Shown here piece by piece: positions 1-12,900 of a DNA stretch of 64,000 bases. Source of the stretch: Limnoperna fortunei (taxonomy: Eukaryota > Mollusca > Bivalvia > Mytilida > Modiolidae); contig OX104113.1 in assembly GCA_944474755.1 (NCBI GenBank), positions 19,593,563-19,657,562 on the forward strand. The letters are read 5' to 3'. Both the position numbers and the translations under genes were made by a program. Below the pieces are notes generated by a model. It was not told the DNA's origin and did no database searches. It saw nothing but the letters and a program-made list of their open reading frames with translations. Each line of letters starts with the position of its first letter. Position 1 is the first letter of the stretch.

Positions 1-291
1 AATTTTAATTACTGCTGAATGACAAAGTATATTTAGATTTGATTAGACAATAATGCCTTCATCTAGAAATATCACAGGTGAAAACATTTCTGCTTCTGTA
101 GCCTATGAAATTTGGTTTCTTTTATTTTTAATTTTTGTGGTTGGAAAAAACACATTTCATGGGATTCTTAAAAACATGGTTTGATGATAAGTTAAATAAA
201 AAATGATGGCAATCTCTATAACTTTCTATATTCACATACAGTGTTACTCGGCACATTTCTAAATTTTATTTTTAAAAGTACATGAAGTTAA

Positions 292-884
292 ACAAGTGTG
301 GACACAGAAAGATGTCTCCCCTGAATTCCGCATCAGTAACGAAAAAAAATTACATCATAAGCATTACGTAAATAGCATTAAATTGTTATCACGGACCTAA
401 TCGTAAAACTTTAACTTTGTCACTGGACCATAAAATTGAGGTCATGGTCAGTTGAAACCTACGAGACAGTCATGTACTAATCATAAGCAATCTATATACC
501 AAATACTTTCATCCTACCATGCATGGTTACAGAGGAAGTGCCCCAATTCAAAAACTTTTAACATAGTCGCTGGACTGTGAAATTGAGGTCAAGGTCAGGT
601 GACACCTACCAGACATGTACTAGTCATCAGCAATCTATATCGCAAATATTGTCATCCTACCTGCGTGGTTACAGAGGAACTGTCATAACCCAAAAACTTG
701 AACAGAGCCAGGTGACTGACTGGCAAGTACTCATCATAAGCTACCTCTGGACCAAAATTGATGGAACTTGGGCTTGGGCTTACAAAGATATGAAGCAAGA
801 TGTCCAAGTGTTTACGCCGCCGCTGCCGGATTCCCATACATGTCTCGGCTCCAGGGACTATCATCGCAGGCAAGACAAAAATTA
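292..884 (+). mobile_element. Family A pearl/Helitron-like element
   Basis: Starts AACAAGTGTGGACACAG and ends in the imperfect hairpin TGTCTCGGCTCC...GGCAAGACA. The core has about two 146-bp units containing AAATTGAGGTCAAGGTCAGG. The same family recurs at 10986 and 13204. Confidence 0.75.
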
Positions 885-1109
885 AACAAAAGTTGTTTCA
901 TAACCATATAAATACATTTCATAGTAATTGTGCTGTAATTTACTAAGGGCAAAGATTAAGTTTCTTTGTTTGGCACTAAAATTAACTGTATAATTAGTGA
1001 TATCAGCAAAAAAAGTGTTAACAGATTGATTTATTAATAGTAATTTCATAACATAATTTTTTTTATATTTGTTTATAAATCAAAATGCAAAACTGTTTCA
1101 ATCTCAATT
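885..1109. other. No gene seen
   Basis: AT-rich DNA between two dispersed repeats. No ORF or structured signal was noted. Confidence 0.5.
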
Positions 1110-1560
1110 GAAAACAAGATGTCTGTCAGATAGTATCCACCTTTCTCTATGAGCCCTGCTGTCAATAGGTTGCGATTAGAAAAATGTAAGAACTTATGCC
1201 CATACAGGAATTTGTCAATAAAAAAATCGTAATGGGACTGTGGGGTCACAGGTCCCTAACCATGATACATGACATGCCCCCTTGATCAAACTACATGCCA
1301 AATATCAAATGCCTACATCGAAAGAGAAAACAGTTAAAGCCCAGTCACAAATTTGTCATTCAAACAGCAAAAATGTGACCTTGTCGTCACAGTTCAGGGT
1401 AAAAAAACCATTGTATGCGACACATCACTTTGAAATTTTCTACCGTCATACCAAATATTAAAAGTCCACCTCAAAAGACTAAAAAAATGTAATAGCCCTG
1501 ATATAACTGGGATGGACGGACAGACTGATCAATATAGGGCATCTAAGTGGCAAAGCCCTC
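1110..1560 (+). repeat. Family D dispersed repeat, diverged copy
   Basis: Carries the family-D phrases AAATATCAAATGCCTAC and GGACGGACAGACTGATCA, as in the 159-bp array at 22.7-23.9 kb. Confidence 0.6.
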
Positions 1561-1740
1561 AGAACGTTTGATCAAACAATGTCTTTTGAAAATCCTTTGT
1601 CATTATTTATGTAAGCAACTTTCAGTTTCTCAGGTCAGTTAACCATCATTTAAGATTGTGAGTTACAACATGGTCAAGGTTTTTCCTAGCTCACAAAAAT
1701 TGGTACTATGCGTATAAAAATGAAACCACAGTACACAGTA

Positions 1741-1746
1741 TTTAAT
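1741..1746 (-). terminator. Candidate poly(A) signal ATTAAA of PHF7-like gene
   Basis: ATTAAA on the minus strand, about 60 bp beyond the TGA. The spacing is plausible, but the hexamer is common in AT-rich DNA. Confidence 0.35.
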
Positions 1747-1805
1747 ATAATGAATAAAAAAAGCAAGTCAATTCATTTTCAGCAATAACACATAGACAGT
1801 TGTCA

Positions 1806-3961
1806 TCAACTACTTGGTAAAACAACTTTAATCTGTTCTAATCCAGTTATATTGTCATAATTCTTGATACCATATGGACTGTGTGTATTGTCCGAGTCAT
1901 CAGATGTGAGAAAATCGTCATCCACATAATCCAATGTTTCACTGCTTCCTGAGCTATTCAATTCCCCCACTTCAACTATCACACAAGATGAATCTGCAGA
2001 ACTTTCAGTTGTGGACGAAGAAACACCTTGTGAACTATTATGAGTTGTACAGTGATTGTCAAGAAGAGATCTTAATAATGGATGGCTTTCTATCTGATTG
2101 TCAGCAAATTTTGATGTCAATGAACACCTGACATTTCCATTTCCACCTTTTGGAAAATGTCTCAGTGGATAAGACTTCAAAAGGCTGGATTTTCTTTCAG
2201 ACAGTTTCTGCACAGATGACAACAACATATCTTCTGTTATCAACGATGAATGTGGACTCACACGAACCTGCTTTACAACTGGAGTTTGACTCAATGTGAC
2301 AACTGTTGTTCTAGTTGCTGGACTTGTTCTAGTAGCTGGACTTAGACTTGCCCTTAATTGAGTAGATGCTCTGGTAGTGGGACTTGGGTGTACAGTAGCT
2401 TTTAATGTTGATGATCTGGTATTTGGACTGGATTGATGATCCAAAGGAACATGATACATCTTTGAAACAGAAGGCATGCTCTTTTCATTTGCCTCAGATG
2501 TTGTAACAAGCATTTTTATAAATTTTTTGCCCTGATATTTGATAGTAAGGAACTTGTTCTGACTGTTTTCTTTGTTTGATGACTTATTATCTTTATTTGT
2601 TTTTAGCCAATGGTTAATCAACATCTGCTTCGAATCCACTTTAGATCTCTTTCTGTAAGTTTTCTTTGGCTTGCTTTTGGGAGACTGCTTTCCATAAAAC
2701 TTTGCATTTGAAATTTTCTGCTCATTTGTCAAATCTCTTGAAAAAATATTTGATAATGTTTCCCTCTGAATCACTGACTTTGTGTTATAAGACTGAATGG
2801 CCCCAAACTCTGTTCTTGTGGATTCTAAAGTGACGCATGATTGAACACTCACAGATGACTTATATGAAGTTGAATCAGCCTTTACTCTTGATTTTGGAGT
2901 AGATGACTTTGTGACATAAGTGTATACTTTTTCAGGACTGCTAGTATTGTCACTATTTCCTGTGAAAATATGAGGACTATTAGGGTACTGAGCTACAGGA
3001 GAAAGGTTTGATAAATTTGACTCCATACTAATTAACATCTTCTTAGAATACCTTCTTTTTTTCTTTGTTCTGTAACCATGCAAAGAAAATGGGTCTTTCC
3101 TTTGCTTTTGTTTCTTTTTTATATCTGACTTGCGTTTGCAATACTCGCCATCTATTTCATCATAGGCTCCCTGTTTTGAAGATCTACAAGAGGAGGATCG
3201 CTGGCTTGTTTTGGCTGGTGAAAGAGTAACATGCTCTTGTTGTCTTCCACGTGATGCTGATCTTAGTCGATTTTTTTCTGGGGATTCTGATGATGATCTA
3301 TAAGGTTTTCTTCCACGTGAAGCTGATCTCAATCTTTTATTGATGGGAAACTCCTCTGATGAAGACCTAAGTCGTTTTCTGCCACGGGACACAGAGCGTG
3401 TCCGAGATTCAAATAAAGATTTTGATGAATTTTTTTTGTATCCAGATCTTTTTTTGGATGTTAATCTTGGATTTATTGGGATTTCTTCTGAAGATGATCG
3501 TGACCTTGAATGAGATTCAACAGCATCACGGGAAGATGATCTAATCCTATGTCTTACTGACGATAATGGAATATTTTCACTTGAAGATGACCTTGACCTT
3601 TTCCTTTGTCTTGACCTTCCTCTACGTTTACTTTGCTGTTCTGAACTTCCAACTGCAGCAGATGCTGACTTTTGTTTATTTAGCTTTTGTGCTGTTTTAT
3701 TAAGAGGAGAAAAACAAGCATCGTCATCTTCTACAACATCAACATCATCATCAGTTTCCTGATAAGATAACCTCAGTATCATACCTGGGGACGTCACTGG
3801 TGATTTAGGTCGATTTGGTTTTACAAGAGTTGTACTAGGACCAGGATATTCACTTTTTGCTTTCTGTTCTAAATCTATATCCTCTTTTTTCTCCAAACTT
3901 GTGTTCAGTCTTTCCTTCAATGGAGTTCTTTTCTTCTTTTCTTCCTTTCTAAGTTTTCTGG
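1806..3961 (-). CDS. PHF7: PHF7-like exon 9 (SR-like tail, stop)
   Basis: A single 2,156-nt exon from TTTTCAG at 3962 to TGA at 1808-1806 encodes residues 308-1024. It opens with a Lys/Arg helix (RKLRKEEKKKR). Residues roughly 400-540 are an SR-like block with at least three SxSRGRK repeats alternating with RSSSE. A Thr/Ser/Arg run (ATRTSPATRTT) follows, and an acidic Ser/Asp end (DDDFLTSDDSDN). No catalytic domain is seen. This looks like a disordered, phosphorylatable tail. Confidence 0.9.
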
Positions 3962-6900
3962 CTGAAAATTAAAGGACATGATAGAAGCATTTAATCAGAA
4001 TCAGCTACAGAAACAGTTGACACGAACCTATAACATAATTTCACTTCCAGAAGGTAACCTTTATTTCATTTTAATCAACAAGATCAAAAGTATGCCCCCT
4101 CCCATTTTAAAATTAACATCGATTTTTTAGGGGCAAAGTTTCCAGTGTTTGTAAGACACAACTGATGCCCCTGACTGATCATCAAAATTAAAAACATATC
4201 CATTTTTTCATATTTTTCATGCATGATGTCTCACTATATGAATCTTAGAGTGGGCCTATATATAAATATCAACTATAACTTATATTCTAATATGACGTGC
4301 TTTAAAGGCTTTCAGACCACAACTGTGGTAAAAAAAAGATTTATCTATGAGCAACACGCGCTGAGAAGTTTTAAATGGCTGTTCCAATTACAATACTGTA
4401 ACTCCCACCGGAAAGCTATTGCATATGACGTATAAATCTTATAAATAGCAACACGCGCTATAATTATCCGATGCAATATATTGTGTGTTACATTGACGGA
4501 ACAGCCCGTTTATGGCGGAAATGATGTTTTCTATAGGTAGGAAAATATTATAAATGTACTATAATTGAATTATTTCTTAATTAGCCTGGTTTGACTGCAA
4601 GAGAAATGAAGGGCAAGTTGTAACAGGCAGGAACTTCTTAGTAATACTATTCAGGGGCAAACATTACTCCCAATGACAAATGAAGGGCAAGTTGTAACAG
4701 GCAGGAATTTCTTAGTAATACTATTCAGGAGCAAACATTACCCCTAATGACTATTTTTTTAATTTCCAAAAAAATCAAAATTCTGTGCAGATGCACACCT
4801 CCATTATGTGTTCAAATATTCTTCAAAATATGAACTCTGTAGATTTAAAGCTGTATTAGAAGATAGCTTGACAAAACATAACAGCTTTGGTCCCTCATGG
4901 CCTACAACCTTCCACGTGACCAAAGAAAATTTAATGAAAATCAAAATCCTTTGATCCAGACCTTCATTGTGTGTACAAACATCCTACTTTATATAAACTA
5001 GTAACCTGTGAGCTACAGCTCATTCAGTATTCCCCTGCTATTCCCATCATTGAATTGACTAAGTCAGTAAACAGGAAGTAGAAATGTGACAGACCTGAAA
5101 TCTGTACTTGCAATATAGGACCACATGCTGAGGGCACACATAAAATTTCAAGTGGTTGTGATAAGTAGTTGCTGAGAAAACTGTTACAAAAGTTGTTGCG
5201 GATGAAAGGATCGACAGGGGTAAACCGGTATACTACCATCTTTATCAAAGCGGGGGTATAATAATGTAGATAGCCAGACAAGAATTTACCCTTATTTCAA
5301 CTAAATGGCCTACAAACTGACTAACTATCTCTAGTTAAAAGGATATTTCACTAAAATCCGAATCCTCTGGACCTGCATTGTGTACAAACATCCTTAAATA
5401 GAAGTTATAGTCCTAAAACTGTAAAAGAAGATAGATGAACAAGCTATTTACCCCAATCTGGATGGATGGATGGACAAATAGTCAGACAGAAAAGGCTAAA
5501 TTTAAATGGCCCCTAACTTTTGGTTGAAGAACCATTGAAACAATTGTAATTTATTTCATCTCAAGACAATCACTGTCTAGAAACTTTGTCATTCTTTAAC
5601 TTTGTTTTGATTGCATCAAAGTTTGAATTTGTACTTATCTGGTAAATAACCACATGCTTTCAAGAGCCTGAATATCATTAAGGGAAAGGGACCAGCATTT
5701 TGTCTGAAATTCCTTTGGTACTGTGTCTTGTATACTCCTACACTGTCCAGTGTAGGTACATTTTGAGGTCTACATGGGCATCTTTAATTGTTTTTCTGCT
5801 TTACAAATTGCAATAAGTATTTAATAGAATTCTATTGCTTAAACACTGTTTATTTAAGGAAAATATGAATGCATAAACTCCAGCAACTACCTCACAAAAT
5901 TGATATAAAATCCTTTTATTTAGCTTGTAAGTGAGTCAACAGAGTCTACTCACTGATAAATTGTCTAAAAAATCGCAAAAGTCTGAAATGGCTGGGTTGC
6001 CAAGCAAGTGCCTTAATAAATGGTGAATGATTTACAATTAGTTGGGAGAAGGTTTCAGGTCTGTCAAAAAATGTAGAAACCATCAGTATAAAGTGTGCTT
6101 AAGAATGACCAAGTTCAGTTGTCAAAAAAAAGGAGAAAACATTCCTTGAACAATATCATAAAAGCAGGTGCATAGCTTCTGTGTGCAGTCTTTTTGTGAA
6201 GTGTCAGCAATCTGGGCTATAAGCTGGGAAGGAGTTGATTACAAAAAAATATGTACCCACTTAGATACAAATTGCTATCAAATGACTAAGTTCCCAATTC
6301 TGGGAAATTGGGAAAAAAATCATAAAACAATTTCATCAGGCACACAACTTCAATACATGTGTAATTTTTCTGTCAAGTTTTAGAGATCTGGGTTAAAAAT
6401 TGTAGGAGGAGTTGATTACACAAAATAGATACCATATTTTCCCCACCTGACTGTCTGACTTCATCATACCCAGTTTTGCATTTAATGCAATCCAGCCGAA
6501 AACATTGTCTAATCCAATATTACGTCCATCATAAACGAGCATATATAAACATTAAATCTATTGCCAATATGTAATAGACTGACAAGGCATAAGTTTTTCA
6601 TTTTGGTTTACTTTGTTGGAATTCAACCAACTTACAACTGTAAACTATCAATACACTTAAATTCCAAACAAAATACTTTTTCAAAAGTAACAATTTTCAC
6701 CAAAGATTGAAACACAAATATGAACAAGATATCAGTGGGATAGTTCCCTTCTCTGTGGGCCCAGAAGACCTTGAGGTCAAGGTCATCAACCATGGTATGC
6801 AACACATCGCCTTGATATTATCTATCCACATACCAAATATCAAAAGCCTACCTCAAAAGATAAATAAAATTATAGCTAGGACACAATTAGCTTTGGACGG

Positions 6901-9900
6901 TTGGATGGACACACAGACGTACAGAATGATCATTATAGGGCATCCGTCACAAAGTGGCGGAGCCCAAATTAAAATTGATAATCATAATTTCAAAAACTTA
7001 TTTATAGTTTACCTATAAAGAGTCACAAATCTCTTCGAATTATACTTACATCTATCATCTATTTCTTTACAATCTTGACAAACTAAATTACGACCAATTT
7101 TAATAAGGCTGTGACAGGCTTCATGAGTTCCCTTAGATCCACACCAATCACATGTCAAAATTTCCCATTTCCTGAAATATAAATTTAAATGTGCTTGAAA
7201 TACACATTCATTTTGAGAAAAAAAGCAAACGGACCCAATACCTGTATCAAACAAGTGTGGAACTTCTTAAAGTCCAAATTATCTCCCCTTTATGATAACC
7301 TAGGTCAATAAAAATCCTTCATGCACATATACATATAATGTACTTCCTTTATGCTAAGTTTCATCAAGCGGTTAAGGAGGAGGTGCGCTAACAAGGGATG
7401 TTGACAGACAGACAGGGTGATTCCTATAAACCACCCAAACAAGTTTGCAGGGGGTATAAAAACTATCTATTTGACCAACATTTTTAGAGTGTTAAAAATT
7501 CCATGCAAGTACTGGACAAAGTAACTTCTTAAATTCCAATTGTTTGCTGAAATAAATTTGTTCAACTTTACATATTACTCTTCCACACTTTAAATTAAAA
7601 TAAATTTTCCTATTTAATTAAATGATCCTTCATAAATCTGGCCTACATGTTATATGCTGTAAAGCTTTTTTTTTAACAATGTATCTTATAACAACAGGCT
7701 GTAAGGAGTGGTCAAATAAATTTTGCTATATTCTGCAAAACTGAATAAAGTATCCTGGTACCCTTTCCCTCACTTCTTACAATATTTAAGGTAATCTGCT
7801 CTATGAATTGTGGAATATATGATGTATTTGTTTGTGACGACAGGCTTTCACTAGAATACATGGTGAAATTTTTAAGTCAGAAATTTGCTAAAAATGCACT
7901 TTTCTCATTAGTATAAAGCACGTTTTATGGTTGTTGGGCAAGCCTTGCATTTCTAATAGCTTCCAAGGCTCATACAAATTAGCTGTATATTTTATGACAA
8001 TGTACAAATATTGTATATTTTCTCTAAGTATTCCAAATAATTAACCCCCACCCCCATTATATATTTTTACAGTATTCCAGATAACTCATCGTGATCCCTA
8101 TCTTATTCCCCCCCCCCCTTGTATTCTAGATAACTTACATGCCATCCCTGTTGTATTTCCTCCCAGCATTCCAGATTACTTGCCACCATTCCTGCTACAT
8201 TTCCTTCCGGTATTGCACATAACTAACCTGCCATCCCTGTTATATTTCCTCCCAGTATCCCAGATAACTTACCCGCCATTCCTGTTGTATTTCCTCCCTA
8301 GTATTCCAGATTAACTTACCTGACATCCCTGTTATATTTTCTCCCTGTATCCTAGATAACTCACATTATCCTAGTATCAGTATTATTTCTAGAATTTGAT
8401 TGGTCAATTACACGTCTTTACAAAACCAATATACCCTGGGCGTTGCTACGTCATATACCTGGGTGTTGCTAACGGTTAGTTGCTCAAAAGTACTTAAGAT
8501 GCCTTTATATTATAAATGGTTTGTGTGGTATATAGGAAGATGACATCTTTAGCAAAAGGTCCAAATGTGTTTTATTTTTAACAGAAAAAGAAACAAAAGA
8601 TATGCACACTATTATGACGTCTCTGCAAGACATTCAGCATCAAAATTTATTTCTTAAACATCTGTTTAAATCCAACAGAAAACTGGTTTTTTTCGAGAAT
8701 TGTAGGGTTCTACTAAAGGTAGTACCCTACACCTTGTAAAAAGTCTCATTTTTATCAATGTCAGTCAAACTTTCTTTTATGATGATGAAAACTTTACTTT
8801 AACGTCCACCATTGCATTGACAACATACCTAAATATCCATTATTTCAAACTAATACACGTTCTTATCTGTAGATATGAAGATTTTAACAACTTCAGGACC
8901 CATGTACACCGTTCGGCTTCGCCTCAGGGCGTACTTGGGGCACTTCAAGTGGTAAAATCTCCATATCTACTGATATGAACGTATATAACTTATACACTGT
9001 ATTCCATCCCTGTTATATTTTCTCCCTGTGTTATAGGTACCTGCCATCCAAGTTATACCTAATCCCAGAATTGCAGATAACTTACCTGTCATTCCTGTTG
9101 TATTTCCTCCCAGTATTCCAGATAACTAACTGCCATCCCTGTTAAATTTCCTCCATGTATTTCAAGATAACTTACCTGTCATCCCTGTTATATTTCCTCC
9201 CTGTTAAATTACCCGCCATCCCTGTTGTATTTCCTCCCTGTATTACTTACCCGCCATCCCTGTTGTATTTCCTCCCTGTATTACTTACCCGCCATCCCTG
9301 TTGTATTTCTTCCCTGTATTACTTACCCACCATCCCTGTTGTATTTCCTCCCGTTAGGACATCTGCATAACATGGCATCACACTGTAGGTAACGTTCCAT
9401 TAATTCATTATAAGCATTGGGCTCTGTTTCCCATGCAGCATCTCTGAAAGGTTTTTTGTGTTTATAATATGAAGGGAAGTAACATCTCATTAATACAAAC
9501 AGATCAAATAGGTTTTCAAATATCTTATAAAAAAGCTTAATATCTAAGACGACTCCATTATTAAGGTAAAATTAAAATTTTCAAAAAAAAAGCACCTATT
9601 TAATTGACAGAGCTTTTTCAGTATCATTGGTTAATGCTCTCTGTATAATTTCAAGCGTTATTATCCTGAAAAGCACAATAAGTAATTAATGAAATAATAA
9701 TTCCCTACTGTGCAACAGAAAATGTTTATGGGCTGCATCACTTCTACATCAGTTATTATATGATTTACTCAGTTAATTGTGCAAAAACAAAATGTACACC
9801 ATGTATTTATCTCCAAGGGAAGAAAAGTTATGTTCATACAATGCTACTTGCCTACCAATGATGCTGATTAAGAGCTCAAGGCAAAAGAAAATTCATTAAA

Positions 9901-12900
9901 ACAAACAATAATTTTTAAATTACTGACTATGTGAAACATGACTTTTTTGGATGTCTGATTTGACCAATCGTAGTTGGACAAATGTAAATTTTGGTCGTGT
10001 CCAGCAAATGACCTTTTTCATGACCTTAGGTACCATGTTTACCAAACTTTTACTTACTGATCAGGAATATATATACCGAACTCCAACATTTCGTTCTGAA
10101 ACATTTCCTTGTTGTTACACAGGGGACATTTGAAAAAATAAAGACCAGCTGTAGAGGCATGTTTCTGTAAAAATAAAAAAACCATGTTTAACTAAAAATG
10201 TTTATAATTCTAGATAGATGACTGTAAACAAATTACTTTCACAGATTAAAAATAAGGATTAAGGTCAAAACTGTGGAATTTTAAACTATTATATCCATTT
10301 TAATAATTCAAAATGATTTATTTGGCCTTTTAGGAAAATTTTTTTTTTAACTAGATGCTCATTGAAGCTTGTAATCACTCACAAGGAACACAAATGACTT
10401 CAGCTACCATGAACAGGGTCGTATTGTCCTTGGTCTTTTTCTTTAAATCCATTTTGAAAAGGAATGGAGCAGATTATACTACATACAGACACTGTTGAGT
10501 TTTTTTGTTGACATGTTGATTGTTGTCACTGGCAGTCGCCATTTTGTTGTTGTGTTATATGCGGAATTTGCATACTATTCCAACTTGAACAATATTTTCA
10601 CTCTAGCTGTTATATAGTTTTCAGGTTAAAGGGCAAGATGGATATTTAATTAAATAAAAATCATCATTAAAGGGCAATAACTCCAATAAGAAAGTCATCT
10701 AACATTTTCAGACCAATAAAGTGTCTATTTGTAGGGCTTGTATTGCTGATCATTATTGGCAATTAACTGTTTCGCTCTAGCTGTTATAGTTATTAGGTTA
10801 TAGGAAAAAACACAAAATTTCATAAAAAATCATCATTAAAGGACAAGAACTCCTAAAAGGAGTGATTCGACGATTTTGGAAAGTGTGTTTTGTAGGCATT
10901 GTTTTGCTGCTCATTAAGTAATTTACGATGTCACTCCAGATCTTACAGTTTTTAAGTTATTTTATAAAAACTTAAAATTTTATAAACAAGTGTGGACACA
11001 GAAAGATGTACATGTCTCGCCTGAATTCTGCATCAGTAACAAAAAAAAATTACGTCATAAGCATTACGTAAATAGCATTAAATTGTTATCATTTAAAATA
11101 TACAATGCATGGTTACAGAGAAACGGACCTAATCGTAAAACTTTAACTTAGTCAATGGACCATAATATTGAGGTTATGGTCAGTTGAAACCTACGAGACA
11201 GTCATGCACTAATCAAAAGCAATCTATATACCAAATACTTTCATCCTACCATGCATGGTTACAGAGGAAGTGCCCTAATCCAAAAACTTTAACATAGTCA
11301 CTGGACCGTAAAATTGAGGTCAAGGTCAGGTGACACCTACCAGACAGTCATGTACTATTCATCATCAACCTATATACCAAACTTTGTCATCCTACCATGC
11401 ATGGTTACAGAGGAACAGACGTAACCCAAAAACTTTAGCAGTCGCTGGACCGTGAAATTGATGTCAAGGTCAGGTGACACTAGCTACAATAATGTAGCTC
11501 CTTTTTTTTTTTTTTTTAATGGACGGAGCTACAAAGCGGTCCCATTACTCGTAATGGAGCAGCCCGGGAGTGATTCACACCCGGGGGTTTTATGCATTTT
11601 ATAAGCAATTTAACTGTTTCCCTGGTTTGCTACATACGTTTTTATGTATTTGCAGTTTAACTGATATTTCCACAACACCGTATTCGTTAGTTTTATCACT
11701 TTATTCATAATCATGGCATTGTTGACAAAATATGAATTCCAGAAGTGCATAATTTCGATAATATCGGAATCGATTTGGTAAAAAATGAAATTCCGGATGA
11801 TTTCAGCTGCATTCATTTGCATTATGATTATGTCCCCTTATTACAAATTTTACCGATACGATTCTGAAATTCTACACTCCACAATTTTAATTATGTCAAC
11901 AATGACACGATTACGAAAAAGTGTTAAAATTATTTAATTAGACATTGTAGACATATCAGATGAACGGCGGAGGAAAGAAAACATATTTATTTAATAAAGA
12001 CAAAGGTTAAATAGCGGAAAATATGTGTAAATCCCAAAAGTGTTTTTGCTCCATTACGAGTAATGGGACCTCTTTGTAGCTCCGTCCATAATAAAAAAAA
12101 AAGGAGCTACATTATTGTAGCTAAGGTGACACCTACCAGACAGTCATGTACTAGTCATCAGCAACCTATCTACCAAATATTGTCATCCTACCATGCATAA
12201 TTACAGAGGAACTGCTGTAACCCAAAAACTTTAACGTAGTCACTGGACTGTGAAATTGAGGTCAAGGTCAGGTGACACCTACCAGACAGTCAGTCTGTAC
12301 CAATGGCCTATAACAATATTCAGATAAATTTATTATTGTACATCAATATATATATATATATATATATCAATTTTATTTTATAGGTGGGGGGGGGGGGGGA
12401 CTTTCCATAATAACATTTTCTAGGTTGTGCCTCTAAAAAATTTAAATTTTAGTGGTGGTACCCCATTTTTTTAAGCTGAGTTCCAACCCCACTGTACATT
12501 TTTTTCTGGAAAAGCTCTTATCTGTTGATTAACACAATGGGTATAAATTTTAAACTAGAACCCTTAAGAATGATTGTGGCCAAGTTTGAAAAAAAATTGG
12601 TCCAGTGGTTTCAGAGAAGATTTTTGAAAAGTATATTACAGACGACAGACACCAAGTGATAACAAAAGCTCACTTGGACCTCCAGTCCAGGTGAGCTTAA
12701 AATAAACAGATAAATCAGTATCTGTCCATGGATTGAAACAGAAATGAAATTTACTCAATGGAGGAGAGGATGACACTTCAGAAGGGAAATTTAATATCTA
12801 ACATGTTAATATACTATAATACATACATTGTGTAAGTACAATTGCCTGTATCACATCGAAACAGTTGATATTTTTTTAGAAATTTTCTAAGTCACAAGGA

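Larger units (their letters stand above)
10351..12697 (-). mobile_element. Family B element carrying nested insertions
   Basis: Reverse orientation: begins CTAGATGCTCATTG (degenerate 3' hairpin) and ends TCCAGTCCAGGTGAGCT. The interior is homologous to 61056-63227. A family A element (10986 to about 12300) sits inside it, and a MITE sits inside that. Confidence 0.7.

Noticed and set aside
577..885. 102-codon plus frame and 73-codon minus frame
   Set aside because: Both lie wholly in a family A repeat element.
9155..9370. 71-codon plus frame rich in repeated LLYFLPV
   Set aside because: It is the antisense of the exon-derived minisatellite.
10058..10164. Earlier donor TTCG|GTATAT for PHF7-like exon 6
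   Set aside because: It would force exon 7 out of frame and drop the conserved IYIP; the GTAAGT 19 nt further gives a clean join.
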